Shown: positions 49,643-58,013 of the stretch, piece by piece | How the letters are laid out: every line of letters starts with the position of its first letter | Position numbering within the stretch: position 1 is the first letter of the stretch | From: Bradyrhizobium paxllaeri | GTDB lineage: Bacteria > Pseudomonadota > Alphaproteobacteria > Rhizobiales > Xanthobacteraceae | NCBI RefSeq assembly: GCF_001693515.2 | Contig: NZ_CP042968.1 | Location: 124,001 to 188,000 of the forward strand | Length of the DNA: 64,000 nt | Direction: 5' to 3' | Program-made: the position numbers and the translations under genes | Notes under the pieces: generated by a model | What the model saw: only the letters and a program-made list of their open reading frames with translations | Databases searched by the model: none | Told to the model about the DNA's origin: nothing

Positions 49643-50323
49643 TCAGAATTTCTGGCCGCCATCCCCGGTCTTGTCGTCATCGTCCGTCCGGTATCGAACC
49701 AGGATCTGGCAGCGCGACAGGAACGTTTTGCTCGCCGGGCCCGCGAGCAGCGCAGCATGTATCACATTTGACCGGCCCAGTGCCAAATCCAATTGTGCCG
49801 AGGTTAAAGCAGTCACAACCGGCAAATCCCGCGATTCGCCGACATTTCGGCCCCTTTGCCCGGCGATCGCGTCCAATTTGCGGATTCCGTCGGCCGCGCC
49901 GTCGGAAGCGTGAATCAGCACATCAGCCCTGCCCTGTTCGAGCAGGCCCTGGACCTTGGCAAAGCCGGAAATGACCTGACCGGCCTTGGCCGCCATGGCC
50001 AGCGCCTCGGTGCAGCTTCGTTCCAGCAGGGCCTCGGTATCGGCGGGAAGGGTGGCCGCGACCCGGACGTCGCGCTTGAACCCTCGGCTAAATTGGTGAC
50101 GCCGGACCGCTTCCGCAACCGTCCGGCGCGAGGCCGATACCCAGAGGCCGCGGCCGGGCAGCTTGCGTTTCAGATCGGGAACGACGTCGCCGGAGGGGGC
50201 GACCACGAAGCGGATCAGCTCGTCGATGCCGCGCACCTCGCGGCTGACCGCGCACATCCGCATGGTCGCGGACTTGTCGGTCCGCGGCCCATGGTCGAGA
50301 TCGGGGTCAGCCAAAGCCAGCAT
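49643..50323 (-). CDS. YlxR-family RNA-binding protein (DUF448 with L7Ae-like part)
   Basis: A 226-residue protein between nusA and infB, its usual place. Residues about 15-100 are the YlxR domain (RMCAVSREVRGIDELIRFVV and KLPGRGLWVSASR), and about 110-180 an L7Ae/L30e-like half (KAGQVISGFAKVQGLL, VLIHASDGAADG). Such proteins bind RNA and interact with ribonuclease P or transcription complexes in other bacteria; its role here is unknown. Start at 50323 or a later Met at the RMCAVS stretch. Confidence 0.9.
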   Translation of the reverse strand: MLALADPDLDHGPRTDKSATMRMCAVSREVRGIDELIRFVVAPSGDVVPDLKRKLPGRGLWVSASRRTVAEAVRRHQFSRGFKRDVRVAATLPADTEALLERSCTEALAMAAKAGQVISGFAKVQGLLEQGRADVLIHASDGAADGIRKLDAIAGQRGRNVGESRDLPVVTALTSAQLDLALGRSNVIHAALLAGPASKTFLSRCQILVRYRTDDDDKTGDGGQKF

Positions 50324-50398
50324 GCCTGTTGAACGGTCCCTGTCATCTGCGCACGGTCGGCGCGCAGCAAAGAGTTTCGGTTTTGCGGAACACCCGCA

Positions 50399-52009
50399 TT
50401 ACGCCGTCTGGTCTTCGGCAGCCTGGGCCGCCTCGGTCTGCTTGGCGAGTTCGGCCTCGGTGATCCAGCCGGCAATGACGCGCGCCTGCATGATCATGCG
50501 CTCGGCATCGTCGCGGGAGATTTCGTTGGCGTCGAGAATGCCGGCATGCTTGGTCGGCTCGCCGCCTTCCTTGCGCTCGGTCCAGCCGACCAGATCGTCG
50601 GTCGCACAGCCCGCCAGATCCTCGACCGACTTGATGTCGTTCTCGCCGAACTTCACCAGCATCTTCGAGGTAACACCGGGCACCGTCTTCAATGCATCAT
50701 CCACACCGAGCTCCTTGCGCTTGTTTTCCAGCTCTGTCTCGAGCTGTTCGAGATATTCCCTTGCCCGGCTCTGCAGCTCATTGGCTGTTTCCTCGTCGAA
50801 GCCTTCGATACCGGCCAGTTCCTTGACATCGACCAGTGCGAGTTCCTCGACCGAGGTGAAGCCTTCCGACGCCAATAGCTGGCCGACGACCTCGTCGACG
50901 TTCAGCGCTTCCATGAACACCCGCGTGGAGTTCTCGAAATCGGCCTGGCGGCGTTCGGATTCTTCCTGCTCGGTGAGGATGTCGATGTCCCAGCCGGTCA
51001 GTTGCGAGGCGAGGCGCACGTTCTGTCCGCGCCGGCCGATCGCCAGCGAGAGCTGGTTGTTGGTGTCTGGAACCACGACCTCGATCCGCTCGCGGTCCTC
51101 GTCGATCACGACCTTGGCGACTTCGGCGGGCGCCAGCGCGTTGACGACGAAAGTCGCGATGTCGGGCGACCATGGAATGATGTCGATCTTCTCGCCCTGC
51201 AGCTCGTTCACCACCGCCTGCACGCGCGAGCCGCGCATACCGACGCAGGCGCCGACCGGATCCACCGAGGAATCCCGGGAAATCACGCCGATTTTCGCGC
51301 GCGAGCCGGGATCGCGGGCCACCGCCTTGATCTCGACGATGCCGTCATAGATCTCAGGCACTTCCTGCGCGAACAGCTTTGCCATGAATTGCGGATGGGT
51401 GCGGGAGAGGAAGATCTGCGGGCCACGGGTTTCGCGGCGGACATCGAAGATGTAGGCGCGAACGCGGTCGCCGTTGCGGAACACTTCGCGCGGCAGCATC
51501 TCGTCGCGGCGGATGATGGCTTCACCGCGGCCGAGATCGACTATCACGCTGCCATATTCGACGCGCTTGACGACGCCGTTGACGATGTCGCCGATGCGGT
51601 CCTTGAATTCCTGGTACTGCCGGTCGCGCTCGGCCTCGCGCACCTTCTGCACGATCACCTGCTTGGCGGATTGCGCGGCGATGCGGCCGTACTCCAGCGG
51701 CGGTAGCGTATCGGCGATGGTGTCGCCGACCTGCGCGCCCGGATTGGCGCGCTGCGCGTCCGCCAGCGAAATCTGGTTCGAGGAGTTCTCGACCTGCTCG
51801 ACGACCAGCATGTGGCGCGACAGCCTGAGCTCGCCCTTCTTGGCGTCGATCTCGGCGTGAACGTCGGTCTCGCTGCCGTAACGGGCGCGGGCCGCCTTGG
51901 CGATGGCGTCCTCCATCGCGGCGATCACGATGCCGCGGTCGATCGACTTTTCGCGGGCGACCGCGTCGGCGATCTGCAGCAGCTCGAGTTTGTTGGCACT
52001 GACTGCCAT
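50399..52009 (-). CDS. nusA: Transcription termination/antitermination protein NusA
   Basis: A 536-residue NusA. N-terminal RNA polymerase-binding domain (1-130), S1 (about 140-210), KH1 and KH2 (about 240-350, with GMRGSRVQAVVNELQGEKID and AIGRRGQNVRLASQLTGWDI), and a C-terminal acidic pair of helix-hairpin-helix repeats (from about 365). It slows RNA polymerase, stimulates intrinsic terminators and serves antitermination. Only 3 bases lie between its start and the rimP stop, so the two are coupled. Confidence 0.97.
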   Translation of the reverse strand: MAVSANKLELLQIADAVAREKSIDRGIVIAAMEDAIAKAARARYGSETDVHAEIDAKKGELRLSRHMLVVEQVENSSNQISLADAQRANPGAQVGDTIADTLPPLEYGRIAAQSAKQVIVQKVREAERDRQYQEFKDRIGDIVNGVVKRVEYGSVIVDLGRGEAIIRRDEMLPREVFRNGDRVRAYIFDVRRETRGPQIFLSRTHPQFMAKLFAQEVPEIYDGIVEIKAVARDPGSRAKIGVISRDSSVDPVGACVGMRGSRVQAVVNELQGEKIDIIPWSPDIATFVVNALAPAEVAKVVIDEDRERIEVVVPDTNNQLSLAIGRRGQNVRLASQLTGWDIDILTEQEESERRQADFENSTRVFMEALNVDEVVGQLLASEGFTSVEELALVDVKELAGIEGFDEETANELQSRAREYLEQLETELENKRKELGVDDALKTVPGVTSKMLVKFGENDIKSVEDLAGCATDDLVGWTERKEGGEPTKHAGILDANEISRDDAERMIMQARVIAGWITEAELAKQTEAAQAAEDQTA

Positions 52010-52012
52010 GGC

Positions 52013-52777
52013 CTAGTCTCCTTCGGTAGGATCGGTCTCGCCCCTGCGCAGTCTTTCTGCGGCGAGGCGGTGTCTCTTGGTATTCGTCGGCTCCGGCTTC
52101 TTGCCGGACTTCGCCTTCGGTTTGTTGCTCCGGGCCGGATCGCTCTTCTTCGCGTGCGGCGGAGGTGGCGGCGCCAGCCCGAGATTCTGTTTGAGTTCGC
52201 GCTCGGCCTGCTTGCCGCGTCGCATCGATTCCGCAATCAATTCGTCGGTCAAAACAAGCCGTGCATCGGAGATGTCTTCCATCACCAGCAGCACGTCGGC
52301 ATCTTCGTCCGCGCGTGTGTCATCCCGATGTAGGCGCACGGCATCGCCTTCGACGCCGGCCAGCGTACCACGGAAACGCTTGCGGCCCTGATGGGCGACA
52401 GCCATTTCGATCTTAACGAGATGTCCGCCAAACCGTTCGAAATCGGAACGGCGCACCAGCGGGCGGTCGATGCCCGGCGAGGATATCTCCAGCCGGTAGG
52501 CGCGGTCGATCGGATCGGCGACGTCGAGCACCGGCGACAGCGCCCGCGAGATCGCCTCGCAATCCTCAATCTGCATCGTACCATCAGGCCGCTCGGCCAT
52601 GATCTGCACCGTGCAGCCGGCCTCGCCGGAAATCCTGATCCGGACCAGCCGGTAGCCCATTCCCTGCAGCACCGGGGAGGCCACTGCCGACACCCGCGCC
52701 GCTACGCCCGGCTCGACGACGAGACGGGGCTCGGCCAGGAGGTCGGCATCCTCGGGAACAGCAGTTGGATCGGTCAT
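52013..52777 (-). CDS. rimP: Ribosome maturation factor RimP
   Basis: A 254-residue RimP for 30S assembly. The N-terminal domain has [20 protein letters not shown] and [20 protein letters not shown], then [14 protein letters not shown] and the SH3-like C-terminal domain ([16 protein letters not shown]). A basic tail ([20 protein letters not shown]) extends beyond the typical 150-170 residues. Start ATG 52777; the frame extends to a TTG at 52789. First gene of the nusA-infB cluster. Confidence 0.95.
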   Translation of the reverse strand: MTDPTAVPEDADLLAEPRLVVEPGVAARVSAVASPVLQGMGYRLVRIRISGEAGCTVQIMAERPDGTMQIEDCEAISRALSPVLDVADPIDRAYRLEISSPGIDRPLVRRSDFERFGGHLVKIEMAVAHQGRKRFRGTLAGVEGDAVRLHRDDTRADEDADVLLVMEDISDARLVLTDELIAESMRRGKQAERELKQNLGLAPPPPPHAKKSDPARSNKPKAKSGKKPEPTNTKRHRLAAERLRRGETDPTEGD

Positions 52778-52891
52778 GTCCAGGGTCAAAAGCGTCTTAC
52801 TTGCATGGGTTTAGGTCGGGCCTAACCGGAGGTCCGGCCGGTTCCCTGAGCCGCCCCTGATGTCCATTCTGGGCAGGGCAGGTTCAGGTAA

Positions 52892-52926
52892 TAAAAAAGA
52901 GCGGGTCCCGGGGGGCCCACTCTCAA
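52892..52926 (-). terminator. Strong intrinsic terminator in the rimP-nusA leader
   Basis: On the minus strand AGAGTGGG pairs with CCCGCTCT (one G-T pair), with CCC/GGG possible inside the loop, followed by TTTTTTATTACC. It lies about 115 bases before the rimP ATG, inside the leader. A preceding hairpin CTCATACG-ATCG-CGTATTGAG (plus 52922-52942) shares two or three bases with its 5' side. Confidence 0.75.
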
Positions 52927-52952
52927 TACGCGATCGTATGAGATCCATAAGT

Positions 52953-52988
52953 TGCCGCGGATATAGCGGTTTTTCCGCAATCCGACAA
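52953..52988 (-). promoter_or_regulatory. Promoter of the rimP-nusA-infB cluster
   Basis: Minus strand -35 TTGTCG (52983-52988), 17-base spacer, -10 TATATC (52960-52965); transcription would start near 52953. The terminator follows about 30 bases downstream. Confidence 0.55.
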
Positions 52989-53115
52989 GGCCCGCGATCC
53001 CGTTAAGTCCGATTTTGCCAAGCTTTGAGAGGTGGGCAATAATCTAACCCTTCATTCACAAACGCTGCCTAGATTTCCCGAAAATCAGCCAATTTGGCCG
53101 GTTTGGACGGGGTTT

Positions 53116-54186
53116 ATGACTATTTCACCATCGCTGATTCCGGAACTCGACGACATCGTCAGTCGTGGCGACCCCAAGCGCCGCGCCGATGCCATGCGCC
53201 GTATCAGCGAGCTGTTCCTGCAGGGTGCGGCGAGCTTCCGCGCCGATCATGTCGATCTGTTCGATGGTGTCCTGACCAGCCTCGTCCCGCATGCCGAGAT
53301 CGAGGCGCGCGCCGAACTGGCCGAGCGCCTGTCGACGCTGGCGAATGCGCCGCGTGGTCTGGTCGGCCAGCTTGCCCATGAAGATGAAATTGCCGTCGCA
53401 GGTCCGTTGCTGCGCCACTCGCCGGTCATCGACGAAAAGATGCTGCTCGAAATTGCCTCCATGAAGGGCCAGGGTCATCTGCTGGCGATGGCGGAGCGTC
53501 CCGCGCTTTCGGCCGATCTTACCGATGTCATGATCGCCCGCGGCGACCGCGCCGTGGTCAGGCGCGCTGCCGGCAATGCGGGCGCAGCGTTTTCGTCAGA
53601 TGGATACTCGACGCTGATCAGGCGGGCCGGCCAGGATGGCGTGCTGACGATCAAGCTTGGCCAGCGCGACGACCTGTCTTCCGAACAATTGAAGGAGCTG
53701 CTCTCCGGCTCCATCGACGTCATTCGCCGCCGCCTGTTCCAGGTCGTCAAGCCCGAGCGGCAGGCCGACATCAAGCAGGCGATGGTTGCCATCACCGCCC
53801 CGTCCGAACGCGAGGAGCGGCGCGACTTCCTGCCGGCACAGCGCACCGTGCTCAAACTCCACCGTGAGGGCATGCTCGGCGAGGGCGCATTGCTCAACTT
53901 TGCCAGGGCCTTCAAATACGAGGAGTCGATCGCCGCGCTGTCGGCGATGACCGGCGTCAAGATCGAAACCCTCGATCGCCTGATCAGCGGCGAACGCTAC
54001 GATCCGATCCTGATCGCCGGAAAATCCATGGACCTCGAATGGGCCACGGTGCGCGCGCTGATCATCCTTCGGCTCGGCCCGACGAAAACGCCATCGCCGG
54101 CCGACATCGAAAACGCGCGCGTGAATTATGTGCGCCTGATGCCCACGACCGCCCAGCGCGTCGTCGAGTTCTGGAAGACGCGGTAA
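53116..54186 (+). CDS. DUF2336 domain protein
   Basis: A 356-residue mostly helical cytoplasmic protein with no signal peptide. DUF2336 is an alphaproteobacterial family of unknown function. The N-terminal half has repeated helical pairs such as GDPKRRADAMRRISELFLQG and LAERLSTLANAPRG, like HEAT-type repeats. I start at ATG 53116 (MTISPSLIPELDDIV); the frame reaches back to GTG 53032 through a less family-like region. It is divergent from rimP. Confidence 0.85.
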   Translation: MTISPSLIPELDDIVSRGDPKRRADAMRRISELFLQGAASFRADHVDLFDGVLTSLVPHAEIEARAELAERLSTLANAPRGLVGQLAHEDEIAVAGPLLRHSPVIDEKMLLEIASMKGQGHLLAMAERPALSADLTDVMIARGDRAVVRRAAGNAGAAFSSDGYSTLIRRAGQDGVLTIKLGQRDDLSSEQLKELLSGSIDVIRRRLFQVVKPERQADIKQAMVAITAPSEREERRDFLPAQRTVLKLHREGMLGEGALLNFARAFKYEESIAALSAMTGVKIETLDRLISGERYDPILIAGKSMDLEWATVRALIILRLGPTKTPSPADIENARVNYVRLMPTTAQRVVEFWKTR

Positions 54187-54196
54187 TCGGTCTCTC

Positions 54197-54347
54197 CTCG
54201 TCATTGCGAGCCAACGGGTCGCGCGAATGCGCGCCCGATGACAGGCTCCGCGAAGCAATCCATCTCTCCGCTCGGGGATAGATGGATTGCTTCGTCGCTT
54301 GCGCTCCCTTGCGCAAACGCTTCGCGTTTGTCGTAGGCAATGACGGC
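54197..54347. repeat. Complex intergenic repeat, GAAGCAATCCAT family
   Basis: CTCGTCATTGCGAGCC at 54197, then GAAGCAATCCATC (54252-54264) pairing with GATGGATTGCTTC (54281-54293), then CGCAAACGCTTCGCGTTTG and GGCAATGACGG. GAAGCAATCCA is shared with the terminator at 20245-20283. Confidence 0.75.
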
Positions 54348-54433
54348 GTCAGCGGAAATACCTCCCAAACCCCGAAACGGCGCGCTATCCTTCACGTCAA
54401 GGCGCGATACGGCGTCATTCCGGGGGGCGCGAC

Positions 54434-55275
54434 ATGACGGACGTTCAGGTTCAAGCCCATGCCAACAGGATCCACGACGACGGTTTCACCGTCATTGAAG
54501 GCGCGGCAAGTCCCGAACTGGTCGAAGGCTTGGTCACAACGCTGGAGCGCATCGAGCGCGAGCATCAGCTCGGCCCTGCCAAAACCTCGTTCGAAGGCTT
54601 CAAGACCGTCCGCATCAACAATCTCCTCACCTATGACGACCTGTTCTGGGAGGTGCCGTTGCACGAGAACGTGCTGCCGGTGGTCGAGCACGTGCTGGAC
54701 AGGGAGTGTCTTTTGTCCTCGTTCTGCTCGCTGGTGCTGGGACCGGGACAGGAGGCGCAGCCGATCCACGAAGACACGCAACTGATCCCGTTGCCGCGCC
54801 CGCACATTCCGATCACCATCAATGCGATCTGGGCGCTGTCGGATTTCCGCGACGATAACGGCGCGACGCGGATCATACCCGGCAGCCACAAATATGATTC
54901 CTCGCCGGAATACGGCCAGGACTATGCGCGGTGACCGCGACGATGAAGGCCGGCAGCGTGATGCTGTTCGACAGCGCGCTGTGGCACGGCGGCGGCGCCA
55001 ACAACTCGGATGAGCGGCGCTTCGCCTTCTCCTGCGCCTATTGCTGGGGCTGGATGCGCCAGCAGGAAAATCTGCAGCTCGGCATTCCCCGGGAAACCGC
55101 CAAACGCTTCCCGCGCCGTCTGCAGGAGCTATGCGGCTACAGCGTCTACAAGGGGCAGTTCGGCCACATCGACAATCACGATCCGATCGAGCTGCTCGGT
55201 CGCGAACGCGGCAAACGCATGGTGTGGGAAGCGACGGACGCGCGTAAGGCGCGGATGGCGAAAGGGACGAGCTAG
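54434..55275 (+). pseudogene. Phytanoyl-CoA dioxygenase-family gene broken by a frameshift
   Basis: A Fe(II)/2-oxoglutarate dioxygenase of the PhyH type, read in two frames. Part one (54434-54934) is 166 residues with the iron-binding IHEDTQL (H-x-D) and a conserved region to SSPEYGQDYAR. Part two (54931-55275) continues in the next frame: AGSVMLFDSALWHGGGANNS with the distal His, then the C-terminal region. One extra G in the GCGCGGTGACC stretch near 54928-54934 would join them. The stop and the next start overlap as GTGA. It could be a genuine pseudogene, a sequencing error, or a coupled two-gene form; the split separates the iron ligands. Confidence 0.8.
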
Positions 55276-55281
55276 CTCTCT

Positions 55282-55373
55282 CCGTCATGGCCGGGCTTGT
55301 CCCGGCCATCCACGTCTTTTCCGCCGCACCACCTGTAAGACGTGGATGCCCGGGACAAGCCCGGGCATGACGA
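55282..55373. repeat. Intergenic palindromic repeat, GTCATGGCCGGG family
   Basis: CGTCATGGCCGGGCTTGTCC then CCGGCCATCCACGTCTT, and the complementary half AAGACGTGGATGCCCGGGAC and GGGCATGACG. It separates the convergent dioxygenase and trmB genes. Confidence 0.8.
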
Positions 55374-55382
55374 GCATATAGC

Positions 55383-56126
55383 TCAGCTCACTCTCCGAAA
55401 CCTCAAATACGCCGCCACCCGTCCCTCGCGCTCGGCTTTGCGGCCGTAGCGCGTCATGGTGTAGGCGTCCCACGGCTGTTGCCAGTCGGCGGCGCGCTCG
55501 GCGGTCCAGAGAAAATCCGGCGAGCGCATCAGATGCGCCAGCGTCCAGGCGCAGTAATCGTCGATGTCGCTGACGAAACGAAACTCGCCGCCGTCGCTTA
55601 GGATGCGCGCCATTGTGTTGACGGTAGCGTCCTGCACGAAGCGGCGCTTCCAGTGCCGGCGCTTCGGCCAGGGATCGGGATGGATCAGGTCGATCCGCGC
55701 CAGCGAACGCGGCGGCGCCCAGGCCAGCAATTCGGCGGCGTCGCCGGCATAGAGGCGGATGTTGCGCAGATTATGCGCCTCAATCTGCGTCAGGATTTTC
55801 GCCATGCCGTTGACATAGGGCTCGCAGCCGATGAATCCGATGTTCGGATAGGCCTGCGCTTCCGCGATCAGATGCTCGCCACCGCCGAAGCCGATTTCGA
55901 GCCGGACGTCATCGGTGCCGCCATCGAAGAGATCAGCAAGCCGCGCGGGCGCTGGCGTTGCGATATCGAGCGCCAGGTGCGGCAAGAGATTATCGATCAG
56001 GTCGGCCTGATGGATGCGAAGCTTGTGGCCCTTGCGGCGGCCGAAGAACGAGCCGCGCGCATGTGCCGACGCGCCGTCATCCGGCGGCGCGCCGCCGTCG
56101 CCAATATCGCGCGGTGCGGTCATCAT
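55383..56126 (-). CDS. trmB: tRNA (guanine(46)-N7)-methyltransferase
   Basis: A 247-residue TrmB that makes m7G46 in the tRNA variable loop. The SAM site is LEIGFGGGEHLIAEA (about 78-92); the family signatures GCEPYVNGMAKIL and IDLIHPDPWPKRRHWKRRFV follow, with TMARILSDGGEF. The N-terminal 45 residues, including FGRRKGHKLR, are typical. Start overlaps the M20 gene stop (ATGATGA). Confidence 0.95.
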   Translation of the reverse strand: MMTAPRDIGDGGAPPDDGASAHARGSFFGRRKGHKLRIHQADLIDNLLPHLALDIATPAPARLADLFDGGTDDVRLEIGFGGGEHLIAEAQAYPNIGFIGCEPYVNGMAKILTQIEAHNLRNIRLYAGDAAELLAWAPPRSLARIDLIHPDPWPKRRHWKRRFVQDATVNTMARILSDGGEFRFVSDIDDYCAWTLAHLMRSPDFLWTAERAADWQQPWDAYTMTRYGRKAEREGRVAAYLRFRRVS

Positions 56127-57250
56127 CGCAGCGTCTGGTACAGGCGATACAACAGCCGCGCCCTCGGCTCGATCGAGGAAATGTACATCTGCTCGTAATG
56201 GGTATGGGCGCCCTGGCCGTCGACGCCGAGCCCGTCGAGGGTTGCGGTATGCGGCGCGGTGAAATTGCCGTCGGAGCCGCCGCCGGTCGAGGTATCGACC
56301 AGGTCGAAGCCGATCTCCGCCGCGATCGTTTTGGCGTGCTCGTAAAGCGCCGCTCCGGCATTGCTCTTTTCATAAGGCGGGCGGTTCAACTCGCCTGTTA
56401 CCTTGACGGTGACGCCTTCGGTGCGCGATTTCAGATTGAGGATTTTTGCAACGAGCTCTTCGGAATCGGCGATCGTCGGCACGCGCGTGTCGACCTCGGC
56501 ATAGGCTTCTTCCGCGACCACGTTCGGCTTGGTGCCGCCTCTGATAACGCCGACATTGACGCTGATGCCGCGCGCATGATCGTTCATCGCCTCCAGCGTT
56601 TGAATGACATTGCCGAGTTCGTGGATGGCGCTGCGGCCGTCCTGCGGCCTCGTGCCGGCATGCGAGGGCACGCCCTTGATGAACACCTCGAAGCGTCCGA
56701 CGCCCTTGCGCCCGGTGACGATCTTGCCGCCGTCGCGCGCCGGTTCGGTGACCAGCACATATTTCGCCTTGCGTCCCTCGGCCTCGATCAGCGCGCGCGA
56801 GGTCGGGCTACCGATCTCTTCATCCGAGACATAGAGCTGGGTGATGCCGAGCGGCGGCCGGGCGCCGTCGGCGCAGATCTGCCGGAACGCATGGTAGGCG
56901 AGATAGGCGCCGCCCTTCATGTCGTAGATGCCCGGACCGAACGCGCTGTCGCCCGCGATGCGGAACGGCAGGCGCTCGATGAAGCCCATTGGGTGCACCG
57001 TATCGAGATGGCTCAGCACCAGGATGCCCGGCTCGTCCTGCCCCCATGACGAGCGCGCCACCAGATGGTCGCCGCAGCCGGAGTGCCCGGCGATCCGCTC
57101 CACGGTCGCGGGCAGGCCGCGATAACCCTCTGTGACGAGGTCGGCGAGCTTGTTGACCTGCTCGGATGCTTCGGTGGGGGTTTCGATCTCGACCCAGCGG
57201 CGGATGCCTTCGAGGATCGGCGTGGCGTCGAAAGGATTGGATGTCGTCAT
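56123..57250 (-). CDS. M20-family metallopeptidase (CPG2/ArgE-like)
   Basis: A 375-residue two-zinc exopeptidase. Metal ligands are in LSHLDTVHP (about residue 80), the bridging Asp in GIYDMKGGAY (about 110), the Glu pair in SDEEIGSPTSRA, and the late His in GVDGQGAHTHYEQMY. The lid domain lies between. Family members remove the C-terminal residue from acylated amino acids or glutamate from folates, as in carboxypeptidase G2. No signal peptide. The substrate is not predictable. It overlaps trmB by 4 bases. Confidence 0.9.
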   Translation of the reverse strand: MTTSNPFDATPILEGIRRWVEIETPTEASEQVNKLADLVTEGYRGLPATVERIAGHSGCGDHLVARSSWGQDEPGILVLSHLDTVHPMGFIERLPFRIAGDSAFGPGIYDMKGGAYLAYHAFRQICADGARPPLGITQLYVSDEEIGSPTSRALIEAEGRKAKYVLVTEPARDGGKIVTGRKGVGRFEVFIKGVPSHAGTRPQDGRSAIHELGNVIQTLEAMNDHARGISVNVGVIRGGTKPNVVAEEAYAEVDTRVPTIADSEELVAKILNLKSRTEGVTVKVTGELNRPPYEKSNAGAALYEHAKTIAAEIGFDLVDTSTGGGSDGNFTAPHTATLDGLGVDGQGAHTHYEQMYISSIEPRARLLYRLYQTLR

Positions 57251-57349
57251 GTCGTATCCGATACGGCGTCATTTCCCGATGTGCAATTGCCGATCGAGAA
57301 ATGAGGCATATTCCAGAATACGAAATTTTCAAACCGGTGCGAGCTGAAG

Positions 57350-57766
57350 TCAGCGCGGGTCGGGGCCGTTGCGCGAGGCGATCTGCTCGACCAGCTCGAC
57401 GATCGAGCGCCGCATTTTGGAATCGTCGATGCGCGTGAACGCGCGCGTCAGCGCGAGACCCTCTGATGTTGCGAGGAAATCGGACACATAGGCTGGGGAG
57501 GCGCCGTCGCCGAAACCCTCACCATTGGCTGCGCCGCTCGGTCCGCCGTCGAACAGAAACGACACTGGTACCTGCAGAATTTCAGAGATTTGCTGCAGGC
57601 GGCTGGCGCCGACCCGGTTGGTGCCTTTCTCGTATTTCTGAACCTGCTGGAAGGTGAGACCGAGCGCTTCGCCCAGTTTTTCCTGGCTCATTCCCAGCAT
57701 GATGCGGCGCATCCGGACGCGGCTGCCGACATACTTGTCAACCGGATTGGGCGCTTTGGTAGACAT
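57350..57766 (-). CDS. XRE-family regulator (PhrR-like)
   Basis: A 138-residue HTH regulator. The DNA-binding domain is IMLGMSQEKLGEALGLTFQQVQKYEKGTNRVGASRLQQIS (about 22-62), with a 75-residue C-terminal tail. In Sinorhizobium the acid-induced phrR gene lies beside the Lnt (actA) gene, and here an lnt gene is just upstream on the same strand; that parallel is inference. I use ATG 57766, which has AGGAG 8 bases away; 57772 and 57817 are possible. The 248 bases before it hold no gene. Confidence 0.9.
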   Translation of the reverse strand: MSTKAPNPVDKYVGSRVRMRRIMLGMSQEKLGEALGLTFQQVQKYEKGTNRVGASRLQQISEILQVPVSFLFDGGPSGAANGEGFGDGASPAYVSDFLATSEGLALTRAFTRIDDSKMRRSIVELVEQIASRNGPDPR

Positions 57767-58013
57767 CTGCATCGCTCCTGGGATGGCGCGCCGGGATTGA
57801 GGCAGTGGAAGAGTCATGCCTCAGGCGCGCCGTTACCGTCATATCCTGCTCGGAGGATCGGGTAGAATTGCGGACGATCTGAGCAACGGAAGTGACTGGT
57901 TGTTGTTTTTGGCTTGCAACCGCAGAAAGCGAATTGCAGGCTGTCTGTCAACTGGTGGAACCGCACACGCAGCGTTTTTAGTAAACCAGTGACAAAACTG
58001 CGCTGCGGAAATC

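Larger units (their letters stand above)
52790..53115. other. 326-base divergent region between rimP and the DUF2336 gene
   Basis: Holds the promoter and attenuator-like hairpins described above. The plus-strand gene has its ATG at 53116 with TTATGACTATT. I see no tRNA gene here, unlike the metY arrangement in E. coli. Confidence 0.6.

Noticed and set aside
46789..49974. 1061-codon open frame on the plus strand
   Set aside because: Antisense to infB; its low-complexity Asp/His/Gly/Arg composition comes from the complement of infB codons.
52950..53030. tRNA gene upstream of rimP (as in E. coli metY)
   Set aside because: I looked for a cloverleaf and a TTCGANTC loop and found none.
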